A DNA stretch of 64,000 nt from Paenibacillus silviterrae (lineage in GTDB: Bacteria; Bacillota; Bacilli; Paenibacillales; NBRC-103111): positions 2,790,001-2,854,000 of the forward strand of contig NZ_JASKUT010000001.1 of the NCBI RefSeq assembly GCF_030167925.1, written 5' to 3'. Below are positions 16,957-25,937 of the stretch, piece after piece. A program made the position numbers and the translations under genes. Each line of letters begins with the position of its first letter. Position 1 is the stretch's first letter. The notes below the pieces were generated by a model. It was not told the DNA's origin and ran no database searches. It was given only the letters and a program-made list of their open reading frames with translations.

Positions 16957-17972
16957 GGCTGCAAATCGGACAGCTTGAAAGCTGCTCCGGATCGAGCCGA
17001 TAGATTGGAGGCTTCCATCAGCCGTGTAAGATCACGGGCCAAGCGAATATTCTCCTCCGCCGTAGTTCCGTTCCGGATATGGGAAACCCACTGATGGAAG
17101 GCGGACTTTCTTGCCTCCGGCTTCTTCCGGACCTGCCATTCCTTCGCCGCTTCCGCCCCAAGCTTCGAGCTGCGCACCAGCAGCTTGTCGTCATGAGTCG
17201 AGTACAGCAGGCTGCCTTCCGTACCGTGAATTTCAATCACGAAGGGTGAGAATCGATTCACGAAGCCTGCCTCCACGATGGCAAGTGCTCCATTCGGGTA
17301 GCGCAGAACCGCCACCGCGTTGTCCTCGACTTCCTTTCCCGTGACGTAACCGAAGCTTGCGGTCACGCTTTCCGGCTCACCAAGGAACAGATTGGCCAGA
17401 TACATCGGATGGCAGCCCAGGTCGATCAAGGCACCGCCGCCGCATTGCTCCAGACTATAGAAGTGAGACGGAAGCCAGCCCAGCTCACCGCGTTCGGACG
17501 GAACCGCTCCATTGTGGGAGAGACGGGTGCGAACAAGTGTCAGCTCGCCCAGCAGCCCTTGCTCCAGAATTTCCTGAACAGCCAGCGTATAGCCTTCATT
17601 CAGCCTGGGAAGCGAAACCGTCAGCTTCACACCCGCCGCTTCCACAGCAGCCAAGATTTCGTCGCACTCCTTGAGCGTAGGGGCAATTACCTTTTCCGTA
17701 AAAATGTGCTTACCGGCCTGCGCTGCCGCTACCATGACATCCCGGTGCATATTCGTCGGCGCATCTACGATGACCCCGGCGATATCCGGCTGTGCCAGCA
17801 GCTCCTCCAGACTCTCATAGAAACGAACGCCCCGCTCCTCCGCTTCCTTCCGCCCTCTCTCCGGCATTTCATCCCAGACGGCGACGATCTCCGTATCCGG
17901 ATGTTCTGTCGCTTGTTTTGCATAATCCCTTGCATGCACATGCCAGAAGCTCAAGCTGGCTACTTTAATCAT
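16953..17972 (-). CDS. Gfo/Idh/MocA family oxidoreductase
   Basis: 339 residues: N-terminal Rossmann domain (VASLSFWHVHARDYA; the usual GxGxxG turn is altered to SFWHVHA, as in some members that bind NAD differently) and C-terminal alpha/beta domain with FTEKVIAPT where the catalytic EKP motif is normally found. The conserved DLGCHPMYLANLFLG holds the family aspartate and histidine. It lies in an operon with a second family member and an AraC regulator. Substrate is probably a sugar, inositol or sugar acid. The missing canonical EKP proline suggests a divergent subfamily. Confidence 0.88.
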   Translation of the reverse strand: MIKVASLSFWHVHARDYAKQATEHPDTEIVAVWDEMPERGRKEAEERGVRFYESLEELLAQPDIAGVIVDAPTNMHRDVMVAAAQAGKHIFTEKVIAPTLKECDEILAAVEAAGVKLTVSLPRLNEGYTLAVQEILEQGLLGELTLVRTRLSHNGAVPSERGELGWLPSHFYSLEQCGGGALIDLGCHPMYLANLFLGEPESVTASFGYVTGKEVEDNAVAVLRYPNGALAIVEAGFVNRFSPFVIEIHGTEGSLLYSTHDDKLLVRSSKLGAEAAKEWQVRKKPEARKSAFHQWVSHIRNGTTAEENIRLARDLTRLMEASNLSARSGAAFKLSDLQP

Positions 17973-18002
17973 GTCGATTCCCTCCGGTCGGTCTTCGTTT
18001 GG

Positions 18003-19085
18003 TTATTCGAAATAGACAGCCTTGCCCGTTTGTGCGGATTCATAGATCGCTTCCAAAATTTCCGAAACGACGCAAGCTTGCTCCGGCGTGACTACCGGCT
18101 GTTTATCGTGAATCACCGCATCGATCCACATCCGCATCTCCGTATCCTGAGGACTCTCCTTCTTACCAGCATAAAAATCCACACCGCCGGATTCGAGCTG
18201 AATCTTATTCGTGTACAAGCGGCTGTGCTTTTCTCCGTTTAACCGCAGTCCGTCCTCCATGTCCGCTCCGGCCTCCGTACCGCACAGCGTAACCTTTGCT
18301 TCCTTCACATCCAAAGTATTCAATGCCCAGCTGGACTCCAGAACGATCGTCGCCCCGTTTTTCATTACGATCATGCCCATCGCCGAATCCTCCACCGTGA
18401 ACTTGGCAGGATCCCATGGACCCCAGGCATTGGCAGCGTTTTCTTTACCGGACAGCTTATGGAACTTCGTTCCGAGAACCACCTTCGGCTCATAATTGTT
18501 CATCACCCAAAGGGTTAAATCAAGCGCGTGCGTACCGATGTCGATCAACGGGCCTCCGCCTTGCTTCTCTTCGTCAAGGAATACGCCCCAAGTCGGTACG
18601 GCGCGGCGGCGAATCGCATGAGCCTTGCCGTAATAAATATCTCCAAGCTCCCCATCCTCGCAAAGCCGCTTAAGGTACAAGCTGTCCGCACGGAAACGGT
18701 TGTTGTAGCCGACCGTCAGCTTCTTGCCTGTCCGCTTCGTAGCCTCTACCATACGGCGGGCGTCTGCAGCGGTTTTGGCCATCGGCTTCTCGCACATCAC
18801 GTGCTTGCCGGCCTCCATTGCAGCTATGGAGATTTCAGCATGGGAATCGTTTGGCGTACATACATGAATGACATCAATCGAATCATCCTGAAGGAGCTCG
18901 CGATAGTCCTCGTACACCTTTGCTCCTTCAACTCCATACTTTCCGGCGGCTTCCTCCGCACGTCCAACAATGATGTCACAAAAAGCGACAATCTCGACCT
19001 GCTCCAGCTTAGCCAAACTTGGCAGATGCTTTCCGTTCGCAATCCCCCCACAACCGATAATTCCCACTTTCAGCTTAGCAGACAT
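18003..19085 (-). CDS. Gfo/Idh/MocA family oxidoreductase
   Basis: 360 residues from ATG 19085, which follows AAGGAGG; an in-frame TTG at 19124 is less likely. The Rossmann motif GIIGCGGIANGKHL and the catalytic EKP motif (MCEKPMAKT) are intact, as is the DIGTHALDLTLWVM helix with the active-site Asp and His. NAD(P)-dependent oxidation or reduction of a sugar or polyol is expected. It is the first gene of the three-gene set with a second oxidoreductase and an AraC regulator. Confidence 0.92.
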   Translation of the reverse strand: MSAKLKVGIIGCGGIANGKHLPSLAKLEQVEIVAFCDIIVGRAEEAAGKYGVEGAKVYEDYRELLQDDSIDVIHVCTPNDSHAEISIAAMEAGKHVMCEKPMAKTAADARRMVEATKRTGKKLTVGYNNRFRADSLYLKRLCEDGELGDIYYGKAHAIRRRAVPTWGVFLDEEKQGGGPLIDIGTHALDLTLWVMNNYEPKVVLGTKFHKLSGKENAANAWGPWDPAKFTVEDSAMGMIVMKNGATIVLESSWALNTLDVKEAKVTLCGTEAGADMEDGLRLNGEKHSRLYTNKIQLESGGVDFYAGKKESPQDTEMRMWIDAVIHDKQPVVTPEQACVVSEILEAIYESAQTGKAVYFE

Positions 19086-19307
19086 ACATAAATCCTCCTT
19101 GTTTAATTCGTATCTTGCTAACATAGTACCACGAAGCTATCCTGCTTGAAATTGCAAATTAGCGACAGTCAAGAGTAAGAAATTGCGACATCGCGAACAT
19201 GCCTGAGTAAAACTATGGTAGTCCGCCTTTACTTCCCATCCGGTTTACTGTAGCAGCTCCGGTATATTACAATTAGAATTATTTACTAAGGTGAGGAGTG
19301 ATTGGCT

Positions 19308-19814
19308 ATGCCCAATATAGATATCAAACGGCTGGAATCGGTAGATGAATGCTTCGACGAGCTTACGGAATTGATTATGCTGGTCGTCGAGGATGGAGCT
19401 TCCATCGGTTTCCTCCACCCGTTGGAGCGTCACGAAGCTCAGATATACTGGCAAGGCGTGCCGGCTCCCGAGGTCGTCTTGTATGCTGCTCTGATCGACG
19501 GCAAGCTTGTCGGCAGCGTACAATTGCATCTTTGCATGAAGCGAAACGGAGATCACCGGGCGGAAATTGCCAAATTAATGACGCACCCTGACTATCGCAG
19601 ACAAGGTGTCGGCCGTGTTCTGATGGAGGCTGCAGAAGCGCATGCGAAGCAAGAGGGACGTTCTTTGCTGGTGCTGGATACGAGAGAAGGCGATCCCTCC
19701 AATCTGCTGTATCAATCGTTAGGTTACGTACAGGCCGGCCGTATCCCCGATTATGCGAAGTCCGCGAGCGGGCGATTGGATGCTACCGTTTTGTATTATA
19801 AAAGCTTGCTGTAA
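19308..19814 (+). CDS. GNAT family N-acetyltransferase
   Basis: 168 residues. Acetyl-CoA binding motif A is clear: IAKLMTHPDYRRQGVGRVLMEAAEAHA (RRQGVG pyrophosphate loop), followed by LLVLDTREGDPSNLLYQSLGYVQAGRIPDYA, the typical C-terminal strand and substrate loop of small-molecule acetyltransferases. ATG 19308 is preferred over the TTG two codons before it, based on GAGGAG nine bases upstream. Single gene; substrate unknown. Confidence 0.9.
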   Translation: MPNIDIKRLESVDECFDELTELIMLVVEDGASIGFLHPLERHEAQIYWQGVPAPEVVLYAALIDGKLVGSVQLHLCMKRNGDHRAEIAKLMTHPDYRRQGVGRVLMEAAEAHAKQEGRSLLVLDTREGDPSNLLYQSLGYVQAGRIPDYAKSASGRLDATVLYYKSLL

Positions 19815-20043
19815 GTTAAGCCGTCCGGTCCCGGACTTACCTTTGAAGGTCTTCGCGTACGATTCCATACATTCACCGCACGCTTAGGGATGGGTATGCG
19901 GTTCCGCGGCTACGTGATAATTTCTGCGTATATACAACTTCCAAGACCATTTGCCTCGTTTCCAGCCATTGTATACTCTCAAAGATGCTTATACTCACAA
20001 AACTGTACTCTTAACCGTGCTTGGGATGGTGGATTTCTGCACT

Positions 20044-20310
20044 TTAAGGTGATTTTTCATAACGTTATAAGGAGCGTTACCGGGCCGTGATAAGCGCCCG
20101 ACACCCTGTAACGCGATTTTTTCATCTTACGGTGCAGATGAACACATATTTGGTATAGTTAAGGTGAATTTATAACGTTACAAGGAGCGTTACCGGGCCG
20201 TGATAAGCACCAGACGCATTGTAACGCGATTTTTTCATCTTACGGTCGCAGATGAATACATATTGGGTACAGTTAAGGTGATTTCATAACGTTACAAGGA
20301 GCATTACCCC
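20044..20310 (+). repeat. Hairpin-bearing ~115 bp direct repeat (2.3 copies)
   Basis: Copies begin with TTAAGGTGA at 20044, 20159 and 20273 (periods 115 and 114; the third is truncated near 20310). Each full copy contains GCGTTAC ... GTAACGC (20074-20080 with 20108-20114 in copy 1; 20187-20193 with 20221-20227 in copy 2) followed by GATTTTTT. Copy 1 has an inner CGGGC/GCCCG stem, so each copy could fold as a terminator-like hairpin. Confidence 0.85.
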
Positions 20311-20355
20311 GAGAAGGAGAACAGCATTTACGGCATCACTGCCTGCGGCATATAG

Positions 20356-20393
20356 ATCGCATTACAGGGCGTCTGGCGCTTATCACGACCCGG
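20356..20393 (-). repeat. Inverted fragment of the 115 bp element
   Basis: The segment starting ATCGCATTACAGGG and ending TATCACGACCCGG is the reverse complement, with a few changes, of the repeat core (CGGGCCGTGATAAGCGCCCG... to GTAACGCGAT). With the direct copies it gives the region ends in opposite orientation. Confidence 0.75.
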
Positions 20394-20407
20394 CTAAAGT
20401 GACCCGT

Positions 20408-20560
20408 ATAACAAATTTATATAAGAACTCATTTTCATAATAAAATTTGAAGTCTGCAAAGACACGTTCAATAGCCGTTCGCTGATTAAACAATTCGGCA
20501 AACTTAATGTGGGGAGGTACTCCGTTTTTGTTTGCCGAAAAACCTTATTCCACATGGGCT
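20408..20560 (-). pseudogene. Transposase C-terminal remnant
   Basis: On the minus strand from about 20540 to 20408 the reading frame gives KNGVPPHIKFAELFNQ followed by RTAIERVFADFKFYYENEF, resembling the last catalytic-Glu helix (ERVF..FK) of DDE transposases of the IS4/IS1182 type. Just upstream the frame is interrupted by stops although SRSCPYAKLLKK can be read in another frame. No complete terminal inverted repeats or other transposase parts are seen, so this is a dead fragment. Family assignment is tentative. Confidence 0.5.
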
Positions 20561-20648
20561 TTCTAATTATGAAATTGACTTCTTTAGCAGCTTTGCATAA
20601 GGGCAGGAACGAGAGTTAACCGACAAGCGGCATGCTTCTGAGTAAGAC

Positions 20649-20689
20649 AAAAAGAGGATAGCGGCGCGTCATGCCGTTATCCCCTTTTT
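20649..20689 (-). terminator. Terminator of aminotransferase gene
   Basis: AAAAAGAGGATAGCGGC (20649-20665) pairs with GCCGTTATCCCCTTTTT (20673-20689); the A run supplies a U tail for the leftward transcript. Confidence 0.8.
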
Positions 20690-20710
20690 AATTACCTCTA
20701 TAGCTGCTCA

Positions 20711-21886
20711 CTAGGAAATCCGAAGAAAATCAGCAATCCGCCATACGGCTTCCATCAGACGTTCTTCCTCCTGAACAAGCGCTATTCTGACATAGCCTTC
20801 CCCTTCTTGACCGAAGGCGTCGCCCGGAATTACGACAACCCCCGCCTTGAACAAAATTTCCCGGGAAATTTGTCGAGATGTCCAGCCCTTCGGAATCGGC
20901 GCCCAGATGAACATTGTCGCTTTCGGTTTAGGAATCTCCCACCCGGCACGCGCCAGCCCTTCGATAACAAGATCGCGGCGGCGTTCATACAAGGAAGCTA
21001 CCGAAACCGCGTTCGCCTCCATATCTTCCTCTAATGCGGTAATCCCTGCATGCTGAACGGCACGAAAAATACCGTAATCGATGTTCGATTTCAACACACG
21101 CAGCGCTCGAACGACATCCTTCCGCCCGACCATGAACGCAATCCGACAACCTGCCATGTTAAAGCTCTTCGACAAGGAATGAAATTCGACGGCGACGTCC
21201 TTCGCCCCTTCGACTTCCAGAATGCTCGGGGGTCGAAACCCGTCAAAGGCCATTTCCGAGTACGCCAGATCGTGCACGATGAGCAGGTCGTATCGCTTGG
21301 CATACGCAACCAGCTCCTCAAAGAATTCTCTCGTTGCAACCGCCGAGAGCGGATTGCTCGGGTAATTCAGCAGAAGAAACTTGGCCTTACGCGCAACCGA
21401 CTCAGGAATTTCCTCCAACCGAGGAAGAAAATCATTCTCCGCCCGAAGCGGTACATAATGAGCCTCCACACCGGCAAGCACGAGACTGGCGGAATAAATA
21501 GGGTATCCCGGATCGGGCACAAGCACGACATCTCCCGGATCCGTGACGGCAAGCGCCAAATGCGCAAGACCATCCTGAGAGCCCATGAGGGAGACAATTT
21601 CCTCTTCCGGATCCAGCTGTACGCCGAAGCGATGCTCATACCAACGCGATACGGTTTGCCGGAACTGCAGCGAACCCTCCGAGGTCGGGTAACCGTACAT
21701 CGACGGATCCTTAACCGCTGCTTCGAGAGCTGCCATCACCTTGGGGGAAGGAGGACGGTCCGGACTGCCGATCCCGAGGTCGATCACATCGACTCCTCGG
21801 GAGACGACCTCCTGTTTCCATTCGGCCATTTCAGAAAAAATAGCTGAACCCATACGGGCCAGCCTTGTAGATTCAGTATGCTTCAT
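20711..21886 (-). CDS. Class I/II PLP-dependent aminotransferase (LL-DAP aminotransferase-like)
   Basis: 391 residues, fold-type I aminotransferase. The PLP lysine lies in FHSLSKSFNMAGCRIAF (about residue 234); NYPSNPLSA, HDLAYSEMAF and the C-terminal arginine region YVRIALVQEEERL are in place. The N-terminal IDLGIGSPDRPPSPKVM and overall sequence resemble LL-diaminopimelate or related aminotransferases, but substrate cannot be set from sequence alone. AGAGG precedes the ATG. Single-gene unit with a strong terminator. Confidence 0.88.
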   Translation of the reverse strand: MKHTESTRLARMGSAIFSEMAEWKQEVVSRGVDVIDLGIGSPDRPPSPKVMAALEAAVKDPSMYGYPTSEGSLQFRQTVSRWYEHRFGVQLDPEEEIVSLMGSQDGLAHLALAVTDPGDVVLVPDPGYPIYSASLVLAGVEAHYVPLRAENDFLPRLEEIPESVARKAKFLLLNYPSNPLSAVATREFFEELVAYAKRYDLLIVHDLAYSEMAFDGFRPPSILEVEGAKDVAVEFHSLSKSFNMAGCRIAFMVGRKDVVRALRVLKSNIDYGIFRAVQHAGITALEEDMEANAVSVASLYERRRDLVIEGLARAGWEIPKPKATMFIWAPIPKGWTSRQISREILFKAGVVVIPGDAFGQEGEGYVRIALVQEEERLMEAVWRIADFLRIS

Positions 21887-21942
21887 GTGAATAGAACCTC
21901 TTTTTTAGATAGTAAATGGTTAATCAGGTGAACTACTGCGAT

Positions 21943-23034
21943 TCACCGTGACTGCGGAATCCCGCCCAGATCATGCACAAGCATCATCATTAGGATGAGG
22001 AAGCAGGCCAGACCGAGATACCCCAGTCCGAAGCGCCAACGGGAGGCGGCAGGCACATCGTAATACCGGTCGTTCTCATGCGGTTCATAATCGACCTGGC
22101 AGTGAATCATGAGATGGAAGCCGTCTTCCTTATGCAAATGCTCAAGCCGCGTCACATGCGTTCTGTGAATAATGCCTTGATTCATCAGAGGGATCGTCCC
22201 TTGAAAATCAAGCCCGTCCCATATTACCCTCACGTACTGCGTGCCTTCCAGATCGGAGTACGTCACGAACGGCAGCTCTCGCTTGTGCTCAGGCCCCGGA
22301 ATAAAGTAGCCTTGCGCGACAAGCGGACCAGCAGGCACAAGGAAGCTTGCCGTAACGAACCGTTCCGCGATATGCTTCTTGCGCTTGACATACTTTTTAT
22401 AAAGGTCGTAAGCGAACAGTGCCCAGATGATGAAGAAGACCGGATTGCGTAAATAAAAAATGATCAGGTAAAGTCCTCCGATTAGCCCAACCAGCCATAA
22501 CCATCTGCTCACCGCCGTAGCTATTCTTCCTCCGTCCAAAGGATGAATCGGAAGCAGGTTGATCAAATTCAGAAAAAATCCGACATAAGCGAGCGAATAT
22601 AACAACGGACTTTGAAAATAATACGCCAAACCGAACACTATGACAGCTCCGGCCGTACCGAGCACGGGGCCACCCATCGCTACGTAAGCCTCCGTCACCG
22701 CATCCCTCGGATGCCGTTTCATGTTAATCAGCGCGCCTAGAAACGGAATGAACATCGGGGCACTGACGGGAAGCCCTTTGCGTTTGGCAGCGAACACATG
22801 CCCGAGTTCATGGATAAGGATCAAGATCACAAAGCCGATGGCAAAGCTCCATGGATAAATGATCGCATATGCCCATATCGTGATGGCCATGGAGATGAGA
22901 GCCCCGCCGAACTTGCTGAATTTCAGCAGGGAAATCAGCCATTTCCCTTGGGCGAGAATAAATGTCAAAGCCGCGCCCAGGAACCAGAGGGGATTTTGCC
23001 TCTTATTTTGCTTCTTATTTTCCTCCTGCAACAT
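21943..23034 (-). CDS. Site-2 protease family (M50) membrane metalloprotease
   Basis: 363 residues. Zinc site motif HELGH lies in a membrane segment (about residues 76-80), and the third ligand Asp in LLPIHPLDGGRIA (about 166-178). At least five hydrophobic segments occupy residues 15-215, and the C-terminal ~130 residues are a soluble domain, less usual for the short M50 group. It starts 15 bases after the ArsC/Spx-like gene and is probably cotranscribed. Likely cleaves a membrane protein; the target is unknown. Confidence 0.88.
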   Translation of the reverse strand: MLQEENKKQNKRQNPLWFLGAALTFILAQGKWLISLLKFSKFGGALISMAITIWAYAIIYPWSFAIGFVILILIHELGHVFAAKRKGLPVSAPMFIPFLGALINMKRHPRDAVTEAYVAMGGPVLGTAGAVIVFGLAYYFQSPLLYSLAYVGFFLNLINLLPIHPLDGGRIATAVSRWLWLVGLIGGLYLIIFYLRNPVFFIIWALFAYDLYKKYVKRKKHIAERFVTASFLVPAGPLVAQGYFIPGPEHKRELPFVTYSDLEGTQYVRVIWDGLDFQGTIPLMNQGIIHRTHVTRLEHLHKEDGFHLMIHCQVDYEPHENDRYYDVPAASRWRFGLGYLGLACFLILMMMLVHDLGGIPQSR

Positions 23035-23049
23035 GCCACGTTCCTTCCC

Positions 23050-23421
23050 TTAAGATTTCCCGGTGGAGCTCCAGGCGGCCTCATACTGCTCCGGCTTAAA
23101 GCCTACTGTAACCCGCTCCCCATCCGTCACAACAGGACGCTTGATCAGCCGGCCGTTGGAAGCAAGCAGCGCAATCTGATCTTCCCTGGACATGCCCGGC
23201 AGCTTATCCTTAAGCTTCTGTTCTTTATATACCTCGCCGGAGGTGTTAAACCATTTCTTGAGCTCCAGACCGCTCAGTTCAATCAGCTTGGTTAACCGCT
23301 CTACCGGTGGCGGATTCTCGAAGAGGTTGATGGATTCCACCTCGGCTCCATGCTCCTTCAACCACTTGACCGCGTTTCGACATGTGCCGCATTGAGGATA
23401 CTGATACACCGTTAAGCTCAT
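23050..23421 (-). CDS. ArsC/Spx family thioredoxin-fold protein
   Basis: 123 residues. The N-terminal CGTCRNA is a CxxC site as in Spx/YffB proteins; the body KWFNTSGEVYKEQKLKDKLPGMSREDQIALLASNGRLIKRPVV matches the ArsC-like family. The RPVV segment after NGRLIK is typical. It lacks arsenate-resistance neighbours, so it is more likely a YffB/Spx-like redox protein than an arsenate reductase. Cotranscribed with the M50 protease. Confidence 0.88.
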   Translation of the reverse strand: MSLTVYQYPQCGTCRNAVKWLKEHGAEVESINLFENPPPVERLTKLIELSGLELKKWFNTSGEVYKEQKLKDKLPGMSREDQIALLASNGRLIKRPVVTDGERVTVGFKPEQYEAAWSSTGKS

Positions 23422-23547
23422 AACACCAATCCTTGTCTATTATTGTAGTATTTGCAGGCAAACATTAGTACAATTATACCGATGAAACGATAGGCACTGC
23501 AAATGACCCGGTGCCGAGTGAAATAACGGATAAGGCGGAGTGCGGAA

Positions 23548-24294
23548 ATGATGCTTTATTTTTTGAAAAATGTGTACGGATTCATCCTTCCTCCCGGCCT
23601 CTTCATCGTCCTTCTTGCCGGATTGGCCTATTGGCTGCACCGGAAGGGTTCGGGGCGAGGAGCCGTGTGGGCAGCCGTTGCAGCTGCGGTGCTGCTTTAT
23701 GCCGCCTCCATTCCGTTAGTCGGAGATGCAGCGATTCGTTCCCTCGAGCAAAAATATCCCGTCCCCAGCCGCATCGAGGCTGACGGAATCGTCATGCTGA
23801 CCGGAGGAGCCAATGCAGGAATTCGTGACATCGACGGAGTAGGTGGAGTAAGCGAGCACACATTGCCCCGTGTCGTGACGGCAGCACTGCTGCACAAGCA
23901 GACCAAGCTTCCCGTACTGGTGTCCGGAGGGCTGGTTTACGAAGATGGGGGCAATGAGGGGCAGCTGTCGAAGAGAAAGCTCGTGGCGCTGGGTGTGGCG
24001 GAGACAAGCATCGTGCTGGAGGACAAGAGCAGAAGCACACAGGAGAATGCGGCGAATTCGAAGGTGCTGCTTCGGCAGCTCGGCTGGAGCAAGCCGCTGC
24101 TGGTCACCTCCGCCTTCCATATGCAGCGGGCGGTGAAGCAGTTTCAGGAACAGGGAATCGAGGTCATTCCTTATCCCGCGGGGTATCGCGTAAGCGCAGA
24201 AGGAGCCTTCAGCGTGAATAAGCTGATCCCTTCCGCAGATGCGTTGGATAAGCTGAGCATGGCGCTTAAGGAGTATATCGGGCTTTTGCAGTGA
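23548..24294 (+). CDS. YdcF/SanA-like DUF218 membrane protein
   Basis: 248 residues. Two N-terminal hydrophobic segments (residues 1-25 and about 32-52) anchor a DUF218 domain: GIVMLTGGAN, LPVLVSGG and TQENAANSK with a closing LLVTSAFHMQRAV. SanA-like proteins affect envelope permeability or vancomycin tolerance in enterobacteria; the biochemical role is unclear. ATG 23548 follows AAGGCGGAG. Divergent from the ArsC-like gene. Confidence 0.88.
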   Translation: MMLYFLKNVYGFILPPGLFIVLLAGLAYWLHRKGSGRGAVWAAVAAAVLLYAASIPLVGDAAIRSLEQKYPVPSRIEADGIVMLTGGANAGIRDIDGVGGVSEHTLPRVVTAALLHKQTKLPVLVSGGLVYEDGGNEGQLSKRKLVALGVAETSIVLEDKSRSTQENAANSKVLLRQLGWSKPLLVTSAFHMQRAVKQFQEQGIEVIPYPAGYRVSAEGAFSVNKLIPSADALDKLSMALKEYIGLLQ

Positions 24295-24350
24295 CAGGAC
24301 CGTAGTGCGGAGAGAAAAGTGGATATCACATGCCGCAAGGCGGCGTGCGT

Positions 24351-24387
24351 CCGTGGGAAAGCGGCCCTGCGAAGGTATTTCCCACGG
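24351..24387. terminator. Inverted repeat between convergent ydcF-like and rluA genes
   Basis: CCGTGGGAAA (24351-24360) pairs with TTTCCCACGG (24378-24387) around a 17-base loop. There is no clear U run, so it may be a weak terminator or an RNA-stabilising hairpin. Confidence 0.4.
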
Positions 24388-24417
24388 CTTATCGCCAAGA
24401 CTTGAAGCGTTCGCCGC

Positions 24418-25344
24418 CTACTGCTGACCTAGCAAACGTAAGCAAGCCTCCATATCCGCCGGCAGCGGTGCATGAAACTCCATCCACTGCTTCGAGCCCG
24501 GATGTATGAAGCCCAGCGTAGCCGCATGCAGCGCCTGCCTGCCGATCAGCGCCTCGTCAGCCCTTTCTTCGGGACCGTACATTTTATCGCCAATCAGCGG
24601 GTGGCCCAAATGCTTCATATGGACGCGAATCTGGTGCGTTCGCCCCGTTTCAAGCCAGAGCCGCACCATGGTGGCCGACGTGAAGCGCTGCTCCACCCGA
24701 TAGTGTGTAACCGCGCGATAGCCCGTCGGCGTCACAATGCGAATGTGAGGCGCCTCAGGATCCCGGTCGATCGGCTCGTCAACCGTTCCCTCATCCGCCT
24801 CAACTACCCCGTATACCAGCGCGATATATTCCTTTTTCACCGTATGCTCCTGCATCTGCTCGGAAATTTGCTGGTGCACGTACGGATTCTTCGCGATGCA
24901 CAGCGTGCCGGAGGTTTCCTGATCCAGCCGATGCACCGGGCGGAAGCGCACCTGCTCCCCTTTTTGCCGCCAATAGTACACGACCCCGTTCGCGATCGTA
25001 TTCAAGTAATGCCCATGCGTCGGATGAACGATCCTACCGGCCTCCTTATTCAGCACCAGCAGATCCTCGTCCTCATAGACAATGTGCAAGGGAAGCTCCT
25101 GCGGCAAAATATCGTCCGACTCCTCCTGAGCCATCCGAACCGCCACCTGATCGCCGGTCTTCAGCTTGTAATCGATATATTTGCGTTCCCCGTTGACGGT
25201 AATGCCTTGCTCCGTCAGCTTCAGCCGCGACATGAGCTTGCGGGAGATCATCAGCCGCTTCTGCAGCACCGTTCGCAGCAGCACGCCGTCATCCTCCGGA
25301 GGAACGGTATACTCGAGCGGCTTGTAATAATTCGTCGTGGTCAC
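24418..25344 (-). CDS. RluA family 23S rRNA/tRNA pseudouridine synthase
   Basis: 308 residues: an N-terminal S4-type RNA-binding segment (MISRKLMSRLKLTEQGITVNG) and the RluA catalytic domain with HRLDQETSG (the active Asp) and the C-terminal TGRTHQIRVHM. The GTG start at 25344 overlaps the adenosyltransferase stop (GTGA), giving the usual ~305-residue length. It is thus translationally coupled to the last cobalamin gene, an unusual place for an RNA-modifying enzyme. Target uridine unknown. Confidence 0.88.
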   Translation of the reverse strand: MTTTNYYKPLEYTVPPEDDGVLLRTVLQKRLMISRKLMSRLKLTEQGITVNGERKYIDYKLKTGDQVAVRMAQEESDDILPQELPLHIVYEDEDLLVLNKEAGRIVHPTHGHYLNTIANGVVYYWRQKGEQVRFRPVHRLDQETSGTLCIAKNPYVHQQISEQMQEHTVKKEYIALVYGVVEADEGTVDEPIDRDPEAPHIRIVTPTGYRAVTHYRVEQRFTSATMVRLWLETGRTHQIRVHMKHLGHPLIGDKMYGPEERADEALIGRQALHAATLGFIHPGSKQWMEFHAPLPADMEACLRLLGQQ

Positions 25345-25907
25345 TTGCGTCTGAACACCTCGGCACTCCGGACATATTCTACATCCGCTACACCGGAGCG
25401 GTAGTTCGCCGTGCGAGCAACGGTAAAGAAAAAATCGGACAGCCGGTTTAAATACCGCAGCACTTCTTGGTTGATCGAAGCCGTCCGCGCAAGCGTAACG
25501 ACCCGGCGCTCCGCTCTCCGGCACACCGTACGGCATACGTGAAGCGTCGAGGAAGCTTGTGTTCCACCCGGCAAAATGAACTTCTTAATCTCAGGTAGCT
25601 CCGCATCGTACTTGTCGATCCAAGCCTCCAGACGATCCACCATCTCCGCCGTGACCTTGTAGGGCCGCAGCTCCGGCTTCAGCAGCGCCAAGTCAGAGCC
25701 GCAATCAAACAGCTCATGCTGAATCTCGAGCAAATCACCGAGCAGATCCTCGAACCGTTCCGGGTCGAGAAAGCCCATCGCCTGCCCGACAAAGCACTTC
25801 AGCTCATCGGTCGTACCGTAAGCCTCGACCCGCACATCGTCTTTATCGACTCTACCGCCGATCACACCCGTCTGCCCTTTATCTCCCGTTCTCGTATAAA
25901 TCCGCAT
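25341..25907 (-). CDS. Cob(I)alamin adenosyltransferase, PduO type
   Basis: 188 residues. Transfers the adenosyl group of ATP to cob(I)alamin or its precursors. PduO-type features: the ATP-binding N-terminus IYTRTGDKGQTGVIGG, VEAYGTTDELKCFVG, and the substrate site CRTVCRRAERRVV followed by LNRLSDFFFTVAR. ATG 25907 has GAGGGAGGG seven bases upstream. It lies in the cobalamin operon downstream of the CobD-CobQ fusion. Confidence 0.95.
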   Translation of the reverse strand: MRIYTRTGDKGQTGVIGGRVDKDDVRVEAYGTTDELKCFVGQAMGFLDPERFEDLLGDLLEIQHELFDCGSDLALLKPELRPYKVTAEMVDRLEAWIDKYDAELPEIKKFILPGGTQASSTLHVCRTVCRRAERRVVTLARTASINQEVLRYLNRLSDFFFTVARTANYRSGVADVEYVRSAEVFRRK

Positions 25908-25937
25908 TGCGCATCCCTCCCTCATGTAGGAAAAAAA

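Larger units (their letters stand above)
19815..20710. other. Gene-free region with repeats and transposase remnant
   Basis: About 900 bases without an intact gene. From 20044 it carries two full and one partial copy of a ~115 bp repeat, an inverted fragment of the same element (20356-20393), a decayed transposase fragment on the minus strand (about 20408-20560) and the terminator of the aminotransferase gene (20649-20689). Between 19815 and 20043 nothing recognisable is seen. Confidence 0.7.

Noticed and set aside
19890..20090. 66-codon plus-strand frame in the gene-free region
   Set aside because: No ribosome site and it runs into the repeat element; no family features.
23050..23421. Arsenate reductase for arsenic resistance
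   Set aside because: The protein has a CxxC site of the Spx/YffB type and no ars neighbours.
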